DNA of 64,000 nt, taken from Cellulosimicrobium arenosum. GTDB taxonomy: Bacteria > Actinomycetota > Actinomycetes > Actinomycetales > Cellulomonadaceae. Within the stretch, counting starts at the first letter, position 1. Each line of letters starts with the position of its first letter. The position numbers and the translations under genes are program-made. The DNA lies in the NCBI RefSeq assembly GCF_014837295.1, contig NZ_JACYHB010000017.1:1-64000 (forward strand). The letters are read 5' to 3'. Shown piece by piece: positions 26,756 through 35,035 of the stretch. The notes beneath the pieces were generated by a model, which was not told where the DNA came from, did no database searches, and was given only the letters and a program-made list of their open reading frames with translations.

Positions 26756-28302
26756 GGGCCGCGGTCACCGGGGTCACCGGATACGTCGGCGGGCGGCTCG
26801 TGCCCGAGCTGCTGCGCGCGGGGTTCGAGGTCCGCGCGCTCGCGCGCCACCCCGAGCGGCTCGCGGGTCGCGACTGGGCGGACGAGGTCGAGGCCGTGGA
26901 GGCGGACGCGGGCGACCTCGACCAGATCCGCTCCGCACTCGCCGGGGCGGACGTCGCGTACTACCTCATCCACTCCCTCGGCACCGGACCGACGTTCGAG
27001 GCCCGCGACCGCCGGACCGCGCTGACCTTCGCCCGTGCCGCGCGCGAGGCCGGCGTCGCGCGGATCGTCTACCTGGGCGGCATGTTCCCCGACGTCCCCG
27101 AGGGAGAGCTCTCGCGCCACCTCGCGTCGCGCAAGGAGGTCGGCGAGATCCTGCTCGCGTCCGGCGTCCCGACGACGGTCCTGCAGGCCGCGGTCATCCT
27201 CGGCTCCGGCTCGGCGAGCTTCGAGATGATGCGCTACCTCACCGAGCGGCTGCCCGCGATGACGACGCCCAAGTGGGTGGACAACCGGATCCAGCCGATC
27301 GCCGTCCGGGACGTCCTGCACTATCTCGTGGGTTCGGCCACGATGCCCGACGACGTGTCGCGCACGTTCGACATCGGCGGTCCGGACGTGCTGACCTACC
27401 GCGACATGATGCAGCGCTATGCCGACGCCGCCGGGCTGCGCCGGCGCAAGATCGTCAGCGTCCCCGTGCTCACGCCGAAGCTGTCGAGCCTGTGGGTCGG
27501 GCTGGTCACCCCGGTCCCGAGCGGGATCGCTCGACCGCTCGTCGAGTCGCTGCAGCACGAGGTCTTCTGCCAGGAGCACGACATCGCCCGGTACGTCCTC
27601 GACCCGGACGAGGGACTGGTCGGGTTCGACCGTGCGGTCGAGCTCGCGCTCGAGCGCATCCACGACGGCGAGGTGAGCACGCGGTGGTCGTCGGCGGCAG
27701 ACCCCGGCGCGCCGTCGGACCCGTTGCCGACCGACCCCGACTGGGCCGGCGGGTCGCTGTACGTCGACGAGCGCCGCACCGTCGTCGACGCACCGCGCGA
27801 CGTCCTGTGGAGCGTGATCGAGGAGATCGGCGGTCAGGGCGGGTGGTACTCCTGGTCGCTCGCGTGGCGGGTGCGCGGGCTGCTGGACCGGTTCGTGGGT
27901 GGCCCGGGGCTGCGCCGGGGTCGCCGCGACGAGCGCCGGCTGCGGGTGGACGACGCGGTCGACTTCTGGCGCGTCGAGGCGATCGACCCAGGGCGCCGGC
28001 TGCTGCTGCGCGCCGAGATGCGCAGCCCCGGTCTCGCGTGGCTCGAGCTGCGCGTGGACGAGTCCGCCGAGGAGCTGGACGACGCGTCGGACCCGGACAC
28101 CCCGGGCCCCACGCCGGACGACGCGAGCGGCCCGGGCCGCACGTACTTCGCCCAGCGCGCGCTGTTCTACCCCCACGGCCTCGGTGGTCAGCTCTACTGG
28201 TGGGCGGTCAAGCCGTTCCACGGCGTCGTGTTCGGCGGCATGCAGCGCAACATCGCGCAGGCGGCGGAGAGAGCCGCCGAGCGAGGCGACCGGCGCGAGT
28301 GA
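26752..28302 (+). CDS. SDR/NAD(P)-binding protein with DUF2867 C-terminal domain
   Basis: 516 residues in two parts. Residues 1-~300 form an atypical short-chain dehydrogenase: VTGVTGYVGGRLVPELL is the dinucleotide-binding motif, with IVYLGGMFPD and AVILGSGSASFEMMRYLTERLPAM as in NmrA-like epimerases. From about residue 330 a DUF2867 domain follows (WSVIEEIGGQGGWYSWSLAWRVRGLLDRFVGGPGLRRGRRD ... FYPHGLGGQLYWWAVKPFHGVVFGGMQRNIA), which resembles a START-like ligand-binding fold. An insertion of ~35 acidic Asp/Ser/Pro residues interrupts the domain near 445-470. Substrate unknown. Translationally coupled to topoisomerase IB. Confidence 0.85.
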   Translation: MRAAVTGVTGYVGGRLVPELLRAGFEVRALARHPERLAGRDWADEVEAVEADAGDLDQIRSALAGADVAYYLIHSLGTGPTFEARDRRTALTFARAAREAGVARIVYLGGMFPDVPEGELSRHLASRKEVGEILLASGVPTTVLQAAVILGSGSASFEMMRYLTERLPAMTTPKWVDNRIQPIAVRDVLHYLVGSATMPDDVSRTFDIGGPDVLTYRDMMQRYADAAGLRRRKIVSVPVLTPKLSSLWVGLVTPVPSGIARPLVESLQHEVFCQEHDIARYVLDPDEGLVGFDRAVELALERIHDGEVSTRWSSAADPGAPSDPLPTDPDWAGGSLYVDERRTVVDAPRDVLWSVIEEIGGQGGWYSWSLAWRVRGLLDRFVGGPGLRRGRRDERRLRVDDAVDFWRVEAIDPGRRLLLRAEMRSPGLAWLELRVDESAEELDDASDPDTPGPTPDDASGPGRTYFAQRALFYPHGLGGQLYWWAVKPFHGVVFGGMQRNIAQAAERAAERGDRRE

Positions 28303-28345
28303 CGCCCACGAGCCCGCGTCCCGGGCCCGTGCGACGCTCGGCCGG

Positions 28346-28843
28346 TCAGGTCCGGCGGCGGAAGGTCAGCGGGTCCTCGACGAACGGCTCCCACGCGGCG
28401 CGCTCGGTCTCGCTGAGCCGGCGGGGCCGGCCGGTCGCCGCGTCCACCACGACGATCGTCGTCGTCGCCTTCGCGTACGGGGCCCCGCCCGACGTGGGCC
28501 CGGTGCGGGCGAACGTCGCGGCGCCGTCGTGCACCTCGTAGCAGACCTCGATGCTCGCCCCGCCCAGGTGGCCCACCCAGAGCTCGACCCGCACCGGTGT
28601 CCGCGTGAACGCGAGCGGGCGCAGGTACTGGATCTCCTGGCGCGCGACGAGCGTGTGGCTGCCGGCGTGCGGTCCGGTCTCGAGGACCGCGGTGGGCCAG
28701 GCGTCCTCCCCCGCCTCCGGGTGCACCCAGAACGCGGTGATGCGCGCGTCCTCGAGGAGCCGGAACATCTCCACATTGTTGACGTGCGCGTACGCGTCGA
28801 GGTCGGACCACCGCAGCGGGACGGGGACGTGCAGGCGGGTCAT
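28346..28843 (-). CDS. Hotdog-fold acyl-CoA thioesterase (4HBT family)
   Basis: 165 residues. The motif RWSDLDAYAHVNNVEMFRLLEDARITAF is the catalytic Asp/helix region of YbgC/FcbC-like thioesterases, followed by RQEIQYLRPLAFTRTPVRVELWVGHLGGASIEV. The true substrate is unknown. ATG at 28843 with an AAGGAT ribosome site. It is the last gene on the minus strand before the GTPase block and may follow it in the same transcript (58-base gap). Confidence 0.9.
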   Translation of the reverse strand: MTRLHVPVPLRWSDLDAYAHVNNVEMFRLLEDARITAFWVHPEAGEDAWPTAVLETGPHAGSHTLVARQEIQYLRPLAFTRTPVRVELWVGHLGGASIEVCYEVHDGAATFARTGPTSGGAPYAKATTTIVVVDAATGRPRRLSETERAAWEPFVEDPLTFRRRT

Positions 28844-28901
28844 GGAGATCCTTCCTCGACGGCGGGCGGTGCCCGCCCATTCTGCCCCCGTGCGGCCGCC
28901 G

Positions 28902-30596
28902 TCAGGACGACGACGCGACGACGGCCGCCGTGCGGCAGCGCGCGAGCGCGTCGAGCTCGTCGCCCACGGGTAGACGCACGAGCCGGTCGCCGACCAGCGC
29001 GACGGCGGCCCGCAGCCGCCGTCGGACGCGCGCGGCGCGCCGTCGGGCACCGACCCGTGCCGCGACGCGCGCCACGAGCCCGGTCACGACGCCGAGGACC
29101 AGGCCGCCGACCGCGAGCAGCGTGGGCCACGGGACGTCCCCCGTGCCGAGCGAGAGCACGGGAACGGCGAGCTCGGGCAGGCGCAGGTACACGAACGCCC
29201 ACAGCACGCCGAGCCACGCGACCCCGACGACGAGCGCGGCGAGCACGAGCCACTGCAGGAGGCCGACGGTGCGCCACCAGAGCGGACGCCGTCCCAGCTC
29301 GAGGTCCACGCCGACGACCGCCTGGTCGAGCTCGTCGGCGAGCCCCTCCGTCGCGTCGGCGGCCCGCCGCCGCGCGGCCAGCGCCCAGGCGTCCGGCACC
29401 CCGGTCGTCGCGCCGTCGACGTACGCGCGGACCGCGGTGCGCGCGCCCGCCCGCACCGTGGCGGGGACGACCGGCAACGAGGTGCGGACGAGCCCGGCGG
29501 AGGCGGGCGGCGCGTCCTTGCCTCCCGCAGGTCGAGGGCGCAGCCCGATCCGCCGCAGCGGGTCAGCGCGGAACCTCGCCGTCCACCGCGTGAGCGGCCA
29601 GCCCGTCGCCGCGCGGGCGTCGCGCTCGGCGCCGCCGCGCACGGCCGCCACCACGGCGGGCACGCCGGCGGCCGCCTCGAACGCGTCCACGAGCTCGTCG
29701 CGCGCCCGACGCTCGGAGCGCGCCGGCGGAGAGGCCCCGCACGCGGCGGCGATCCGACGAGCGACGCCGCGCTCGTCGGCCGCGATCCGGTCGTTCGCCG
29801 CGCGGCGCTGCGCGGCCGCGTCGGCCAGCAGCGCGCGCAGCTCGTCGAGCCCCTCCCCCGTGCGCGCGGACGCGCCGAGGATGCGCGCCTCGGCGAGGCC
29901 GTCCTCCGTGACGCGGCGGCGCAGGTCGTCGAGGCACGCGGCGGCATCGTCGGGCGTCAGACGGTCCACCTGGTTCAGCACGACGACGGTCACGGCTGCG
30001 TGCTCGGCGAGGGGGCGCAGGTAGTGCTCGTGCAGGACAGCGTCCGCGTACTTCTGCGGGTCCACGACCCACACGAGCAGGTCGGCGCGCTCCACGAGCC
30101 GCTCGGCACGCACGCGGTGCTCGACGACGACCGAGTCGTGGTCCGGCAGGTCGAGCAGGACGAGACCGCTCGTGAGGTCGGCTCCCGCGCGCGGGCGCAG
30201 CACTCGACGCAGACCGCTCGCCGGGCCCTCGCCCCCGGCGGTGAGCGGCGAGGACATCTCGTGCCGACGCCGCACCTCGAGCCAGTCCAGGAGAGGTCCC
30301 GCGCCGGAGACCCCGTCCGGTCCCCAGACGGCGGCGAGCGCGCGGGACGTCGTCGGGCGCCGGACGCCGACCTCCGCGAGCTCGGCACCGACCAGAGCGT
30401 TGAACACCGACGACTTGCCCGAGCCGGTCGCTCCGGCGAGCGCGACGACCGTGTGATCGGCGGAGAGCCCGGTGCGCTCGCGCGCGTGGGCGACGACGGC
30501 CCGGCCGCGCGCGAGCAGGTCGGGGTCCAACCGCCCCTCGGCGACGCGGACGGCGGACGCGAGAGCGGCCGTGCGGTCGGTGAGTCCGATCGTCAC
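28902..30596 (-). CDS. Dynamin-like GTPase with two membrane helices (second pair, B partner)
   Basis: 564 residues. GTPase motifs: G1 GATGSGKS (55-62), switch RPTT, G3 LLDLPDHDS, G4 VLNQVD, G5-like GASARTGEGLDEL. After a helical region two hydrophobic segments occur (about 447-472 LQWLVLAALVVGVAWLGVLWAF and 490-510 LLAVGGLVLGVVTGLVARV), followed by a basic segment. The layout fits the membrane-bound GTPases of the YfjP/dynamin-like group. GTG start overlaps the stop of the upstream GTPase by GTGA, so the two are made as a pair. A very similar pair lies at 35036-38244. Possible role: membrane remodelling or septation, by analogy with paired bacterial dynamins. Confidence 0.85.
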   Translation of the reverse strand: MTIGLTDRTAALASAVRVAEGRLDPDLLARGRAVVAHARERTGLSADHTVVALAGATGSGKSSVFNALVGAELAEVGVRRPTTSRALAAVWGPDGVSGAGPLLDWLEVRRRHEMSSPLTAGGEGPASGLRRVLRPRAGADLTSGLVLLDLPDHDSVVVEHRVRAERLVERADLLVWVVDPQKYADAVLHEHYLRPLAEHAAVTVVVLNQVDRLTPDDAAACLDDLRRRVTEDGLAEARILGASARTGEGLDELRALLADAAAQRRAANDRIAADERGVARRIAAACGASPPARSERRARDELVDAFEAAAGVPAVVAAVRGGAERDARAATGWPLTRWTARFRADPLRRIGLRPRPAGGKDAPPASAGLVRTSLPVVPATVRAGARTAVRAYVDGATTGVPDAWALAARRRAADATEGLADELDQAVVGVDLELGRRPLWWRTVGLLQWLVLAALVVGVAWLGVLWAFVYLRLPELAVPVLSLGTGDVPWPTLLAVGGLVLGVVTGLVARVAARVGARRRAARVRRRLRAAVALVGDRLVRLPVGDELDALARCRTAAVVASSS

Positions 30597-32536
30597 GGGC
30601 GCTCACCCCTGCGGCGGAACAGGCGGGACCAGCGGCCGGGGCTGCGCTCGGCCACCTCGTCGGAGGTCCCGGCGCCACCCGGCCTCGCGGCCGGCTCCGC
30701 TCCCGCCGGACCCGCCCCGCGCAGGCCGCGCGCAGCGTGCCGTGGGCCGCGTTCGACGGGGCGCCGGCCCGCGCGCTCGGCACGCGACGCGTTCTCGACG
30801 CCGCGCGCCGCGTCCCGCACGCCGTGCGCGGTCCCGGCGGCGTCCGGCGTGCCGAGCGCGTCGAGCTGGGCCGTGTAGCGCAGGGCCTCGGCGTCGAGCA
30901 GCGACCCGATCCGTTCCGTCAGGCGCTCGCGCGCGGTCCGGGCCAGCCGGCGGACGGCGTCGTCGCCGAAGACCGCCTCGAGGAGCTTCTGCGCCACGAC
31001 CGCCGTCCCGCCCGCGATACCGAGCTCGGCGCCGGTGAGGCCACCCGTCGAGGCGAAGACGACGACCATGAGGCTGACGCCGAGACCGTTGACACCGAGC
31101 GACAACGCCCGGGCGGCCCCGCGCTTGCTCGCACCCTGCTCGCGCACGAGGTCGAGCACGTCCCCCTGCCACGCCCGGATCTGCGTGTCGACGGCCGAGC
31201 GCAGCCCGGCCGACGTGCGGGACAGGTCCAGCCCGTCGAGCAGGACGGCGCCCGCCGGGTCGGCGCGCCACGCACCGTAGGCCTGCTCCGCCGCGGCCTC
31301 CGCGGCGTCGACGACGACCGCCTCGAGCCCGTGCGCGAGCGCCTGCTCCACCTGCGGGGCATCGACCGGCCGCCCGCGGAAGAACGCGGCGACGGCGTCG
31401 CGCACACGACCGACCCCTTGCTCGAACGCACGGAAGATCTCGCTCGTGCCGACGAAGTCCTGCCAGCGCGCGAGGACCTCGCCGCGCAGCAGCGCGCCGT
31501 CGCTCGTGGCCGCCGCCACGCGGTCCGCCGCGTCGCCGTAGGCGTGCGCTACCGCGGCCCGCAGGCGGGTGTCCGACTCGGCCTGGGCGTCCGCCGCGGA
31601 CGCGACGTGCACGCTGCGTCGCACCAGGTCGTCGATCGCACCGTCGCGCGTCGCGGTCGCGACGCGGTCGCGGGCGGAGGCGTCGGCCCCGAGGTCGTTC
31701 AACCAGCCCGCGGTCTCGCTCACCACGGGTTCGGGGAGCATGCCGTCCACGAGCGCGGTCTCGGCGAGGACGAACAGCCGGGCCGAGTCCAGCCCGTTGT
31801 CGTCCATCATCCGGCGCAGGTCCTCGGCCACGGCCTGGGCACCCGGGTCGACGCGGTCGAGGATCATCGCGACCTGCGTGCGACGCCCGACCGCGCGGTG
31901 CAGCAGGTCCCACGGGACGGCGTCCGCGTACCGGGCCGCGGTCGTGACGAACAGCCAGAGGTCCGCTGCGGCGAGGAGCTGCGCCGCGAGGTCGCGGTTC
32001 GCGCTCTCCACGGAGTCGACGTCGGGAGCGTCGACGAGCGCCAGGCCCTGCGGCACCGCGTCGCTCGCCACGAGGCGCAGCGCACGGTCCCGGACCTCGC
32101 CCGTCCCGCTCGTCCCGCCCGTCCCGCCCGTCCCGCCGCTGACGCGCGCCAGGCCGGGCAGCACCCGGTCGGTGGTGAACCAGCGCTCGTCGAGCGGGTG
32201 GTGGACGAGCACGGGTGCCCGTGTCGTCGGGCGCAGCACCCCTGGCGCCGACACGTGCTCACCCACGAGGGAGTTGACGAGCGTGGACTTCCCGGCTCCG
32301 GTCGAGCCGCCGACGACCACGAGCAGCGGCGCAGCGTGCGACCGGAGGCGGGGCAGCAGGTAGTCGTCGAGCTGGCCCACCGCGGCGCCGAGGTCCGCGC
32401 GGGCCGAGGCGGCGCCGGGCAGCTCGAGCGGCAGGCGCACGCCGGCCAAGCGGGACCGCAGGATCTCCAGCGCCTCCACGAGCGGGGCGGTGCCCGACCC
32501 CGGCGCGTCGTCGCGGGTCGGGTCCGGCTCGGTCAT
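30593..32536 (-). CDS. Dynamin-like GTPase (second pair, A partner)
   Basis: 647 residues. G1 GGSTGAGKS (76-84), switch RPTTRAPV, G3 LVDAPDVDS, G4 MILDRVDP, which lacks the first Asn of the usual NKxD. A hydrophobic stretch (about 505-545, LGVNGLGVSLMVVVFASTGGLTGAELGIAGGTAVVAQ) may insert in the membrane. The C-terminal ~80 residues are rich in Arg and Ala. The segment SGGTGGTGGTSGTG near residue 130 is encoded by nine-base tandem repeats. ATG at 32536 chosen; a GTG five codons upstream is possible and neither has a strong ribosome site. First gene of a two-gene unit downstream of the ettA terminator. Confidence 0.83.
   Translation of the reverse strand: MTEPDPTRDDAPGSGTAPLVEALEILRSRLAGVRLPLELPGAASARADLGAAVGQLDDYLLPRLRSHAAPLLVVVGGSTGAGKSTLVNSLVGEHVSAPGVLRPTTRAPVLVHHPLDERWFTTDRVLPGLARVSGGTGGTGGTSGTGEVRDRALRLVASDAVPQGLALVDAPDVDSVESANRDLAAQLLAAADLWLFVTTAARYADAVPWDLLHRAVGRRTQVAMILDRVDPGAQAVAEDLRRMMDDNGLDSARLFVLAETALVDGMLPEPVVSETAGWLNDLGADASARDRVATATRDGAIDDLVRRSVHVASAADAQAESDTRLRAAVAHAYGDAADRVAAATSDGALLRGEVLARWQDFVGTSEIFRAFEQGVGRVRDAVAAFFRGRPVDAPQVEQALAHGLEAVVVDAAEAAAEQAYGAWRADPAGAVLLDGLDLSRTSAGLRSAVDTQIRAWQGDVLDLVREQGASKRGAARALSLGVNGLGVSLMVVVFASTGGLTGAELGIAGGTAVVAQKLLEAVFGDDAVRRLARTARERLTERIGSLLDAEALRYTAQLDALGTPDAAGTAHGVRDAARGVENASRAERAGRRPVERGPRHAARGLRGAGPAGAEPAARPGGAGTSDEVAERSPGRWSRLFRRRGERP
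32101..32141. repeat. Nine-base tandem repeat inside a GTPase gene
   Basis: Units close to GTCCCGCCC repeated about four times. On the coding strand they give Gly-Gly-Thr repeats (GGTGGTGGTSGTG) in a loop between the G2 and G3 regions. Slippage there would change loop length without a frameshift. Confidence 0.6.
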
Positions 32537-32584
32537 CCGGCCAGTGTGCACCAGCGCCGCTGGTCAGGCGCGCGCACACGCAGG

Positions 32585-32611
32585 GGCCGCGGGGCGTCGT
32601 GCCCCGCGGCC
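32585..32611 (-). terminator. Terminator after ettA
   Basis: Exact 11-base arms GGCCGCGGGGC (32585-32595) and GCCCCGCGGCC (32601-32611) around GTCGT, 11 bases after the ettA stop codon. Confidence 0.8.
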
Positions 32612-32622
32612 GCGTGCCGCCG

Positions 32623-34305
32623 TCAGTCGCGCGTGAGCCGGCGGTACGTCACGCGGTGCGGACGGGCCGCGTCCGCACCGAGGCGCTCGACCTTGTTCTC
32701 CTCGTAGGACGCGAAGTTCCCCTCGAACCAGTACCAGCTCGCCGGGCTCTCGTCGGTGCCCTCGTACGCGAGGATGTGCGTCGCGACGCGGTCGAGGAAC
32801 CACCGGTCGTGAGACACGACCACGGCGCACCCGGGGAACTCGAGCAGCGCGTTCTCGAGCGAGCCGAGCGTCTCGACGTCGAGGTCGTTCGTCGGCTCGT
32901 CGAGCAGCAGCAGGTTGCCGCCCTGCTTGAGGGTGAGCGCGAGGTTGAGGCGGTTGCGCTCGCCCCCGGACAGCACGCCCGCGGGCTTCTGCTGGTCCGG
33001 TCCCTTGAACCCGAACGACGCGACGTACGCGCGGGACGGGATCTCGACGTTGCCGACCTTGATGAAGTCGAGCCCGTCGGACACGACCTCGAACAGCGTC
33101 TTCTTCGGGTCGATACCGCCGCGGGACTGGTCGACGTAGGAGATCGAGACGGTCTCGCCGACCTTGAGCTCGCCGCCGTCGAGCGGCTCGAGCCCCACGA
33201 TCGTCTTGAAGAGCGTGGTCTTGCCGACGCCGTTCGGGCCGATCACGCCGACGATCCCGTTGCGCGGGAGAGTGAAGCTGAGCCCGTCGATGAGCTGCCG
33301 GTCGCCGAACCCCTTCTGCAGGTTCGTCGCCTCGAGGACCAGGCTGCCCAGGCGCGGGCCCGGCGGGATCTGGATCTCCTCGAAGTCGAGCTTGCGCGTG
33401 CGCTCGGCCTCCGCGGCCATCTCCTCGTAGCGCGCGAGGCGGGCCTTGGACTTGGTCTGGCGGCCCTTCGCGTTGGAGCGGACCCAGTCGAGCTCCTCCT
33501 TGAGGCGCTTGGCGAGCTTCGCGTCCTTCTTGCCCTGGACCTCGAGCCGCTCGCCCTTCTTCTCCAGGTAGGTCGAGTAGTTGCCCTCGTACGGGTACAG
33601 GCGCCCGCGGTCGACCTCGCAGATCCACTCCGCGACGTGGTCGAGGAAGTACCGGTCGTGGGTGACCGCGAGGATCGCGCCCGGGTACGACGACAGGTGC
33701 TGCTCGAGCCACAGCACGGACTCGGCGTCCAGGTGGTTCGTGGGCTCGTCGAGCAGCAGGAGGTCGGGCTTCTCGAGCAGGAGCTTGCACAGCGCGACCC
33801 GGCGCCGCTCACCACCCGAGAGGACCGTGACGTCCGCGTCCGGCGGCGGGCACTGCAGCGCGTCCATCGCCTGCTCGAGCTGCGAGTCGAGGTCCCACGC
33901 GTCGGCGGCGTCGATCGCCTCCTGCAGCGTGCCCATCTCGGCGAGCAGCGCGTCGAAGTCCGCGTCGGGCTCGGCCATGAGGGCGGAGATCTCGTCGAAG
34001 CGATGCTTCTTCGCCAGGATCTCGGCGACGGCCTCCTGGACGTTGCCCAGGACCGTCTTCTCCTCGTTCAGCGGCGGCTCCTGGAGCAGGATGCCGACGC
34101 TGAAGCCCGGGGACAGACGCGCCTCGCCGTTCGACGGCGTGTCGAGGCCGGCCATGATCTTGAGGATCGTGGACTTCCCGGCCCCGTTGGGGCCGACGAC
34201 GCCGATCTTGGCGCCGGGCAGGAAGTTCAGCGAGACGTCGTCGAGGATGACCTTGTCGCCGTGCGCCTTGCGCGCCTTGTACATGGAGTAGATGAACTCA
34301 GCCAC
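32623..34305 (-). CDS. ettA: Energy-dependent translational throttle protein EttA (ABC-F ATPase)
   Basis: ABC-F protein that binds the ribosomal E site and gates the first peptide bond according to ATP/ADP ratio. 560 residues from the GTG at 34305, giving VAEFIYSMYKARKAHGDKVIL, the standard EttA start; an earlier GTG at 34320 would add five residues. Two ABC modules: GPNGAGKST (38-46) with LSGGERRRVAL, and GPNGVGKTT (near 360) with LSGGERNRLNL. Between them lie the arm insertion and the Lys/Arg-rich linker RLKEELDWVRSNAKGRQTKSKARL. No membrane segments. It lies directly downstream of the ssb paralog, as in M. tuberculosis (Rv2477c-Rv2478c). Confidence 0.95.
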   Translation of the reverse strand: MAEFIYSMYKARKAHGDKVILDDVSLNFLPGAKIGVVGPNGAGKSTILKIMAGLDTPSNGEARLSPGFSVGILLQEPPLNEEKTVLGNVQEAVAEILAKKHRFDEISALMAEPDADFDALLAEMGTLQEAIDAADAWDLDSQLEQAMDALQCPPPDADVTVLSGGERRRVALCKLLLEKPDLLLLDEPTNHLDAESVLWLEQHLSSYPGAILAVTHDRYFLDHVAEWICEVDRGRLYPYEGNYSTYLEKKGERLEVQGKKDAKLAKRLKEELDWVRSNAKGRQTKSKARLARYEEMAAEAERTRKLDFEEIQIPPGPRLGSLVLEATNLQKGFGDRQLIDGLSFTLPRNGIVGVIGPNGVGKTTLFKTIVGLEPLDGGELKVGETVSISYVDQSRGGIDPKKTLFEVVSDGLDFIKVGNVEIPSRAYVASFGFKGPDQQKPAGVLSGGERNRLNLALTLKQGGNLLLLDEPTNDLDVETLGSLENALLEFPGCAVVVSHDRWFLDRVATHILAYEGTDESPASWYWFEGNFASYEENKVERLGADAARPHRVTYRRLTRD

Positions 34306-34389
34306 AGCCTGTTGTTCCACCGTTTCGGTCGCTCGTGGGTGTCGACCACTCAGCCTACGCGGTCGGGGCGCCGCCTCGGCCCGGGAGCG

Positions 34390-34989
34390 TCAGACGCCCA
34401 CGAGCGGCCGGTCGTCCGCATCGGCGTCGTCGTCCTGTCCCTCGGCGTCGGTGCCGGTCGACGGACCGGTCGCCGGGGCACCGAGGCTCCAGGGGTCCGC
34501 GTACGGATCCGCGTCGTCGCCCTCCGCGCTCGACTCCCGCGTCGGCTCCGAGGATCCCTCGGTGCCGGCCGCGTCGTCCGTGACCCCGGCGTCCGTCGAC
34601 TCCGCGCCGGCCGGACCGCGCCGGTGCACGGTCCGGGCGAACCTGCTCTCCCCGAGCGAGAGGTCGTGGCCCAGCGCGCCCGCCTCGACGACGAGGCTCG
34701 TGCGCGGCGCACCGTCCTGGCCGGTCCACTCGTCGAGCGCGAGCCGCCCCGTGACGACCACGGGGTCGCCCTTGTGCAGGGACGTCGCGACGTTGCGCGC
34801 GGCGCTCTTCCACGCCTTCACGGTGAACCAGAGCGTGCGCCCGTCGACCCACTCGCCGCGCTCGCGGTCGAGGTAGCGCCGGGTCTGGGCGATCCGAAAG
34901 CTCGCGAAGTCGTTGCCCGACTCGGAGCGGAACAGGGTGGGGCTCGTCGCGACGAACCCGGACAGCGTGACCGTGACGTCACCGTGCAT
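34390..34989 (-). CDS. ssb: Single-stranded DNA-binding protein paralog
   Basis: 199 residues. OB-fold MHGDVTVTLSGFVATSPTLFRSESGNDFASFRIAQTRRYLDRERGEWVDGRTLWFTVKAWKSAARNVATSLHKGDPVVVTGRL. The tail from ~125 is acidic and disordered (DDADPYADPWS, GQDDDADADD) but ends DDRPLVGV, not the canonical acidic tip with a terminal Phe that recruits repair proteins to SSB. It is therefore probably the accessory SSB (like mycobacterial Rv2478c) and not the main replicative one, which normally sits beside rpsF/rpsR. ATG at 34989 has GGGAGG upstream. It starts 46 bases after the preceding GTPase gene. Confidence 0.92.
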   Translation of the reverse strand: MHGDVTVTLSGFVATSPTLFRSESGNDFASFRIAQTRRYLDRERGEWVDGRTLWFTVKAWKSAARNVATSLHKGDPVVVTGRLALDEWTGQDGAPRTSLVVEAGALGHDLSLGESRFARTVHRRGPAGAESTDAGVTDDAAGTEGSSEPTRESSAEGDDADPYADPWSLGAPATGPSTGTDAEGQDDDADADDRPLVGV

Positions 34990-35035
34990 GGTGCCTCCCG
35001 AGGTGTGCCGGGCCGGGTCCGTCCCGGCCACGACC

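Noticed and set aside
32101-32141. Tandem repeat as a CRISPR or phase-variation element
   Set aside because: Units are nine bases, few and in frame; slippage would change loop length only, not switch the gene off.
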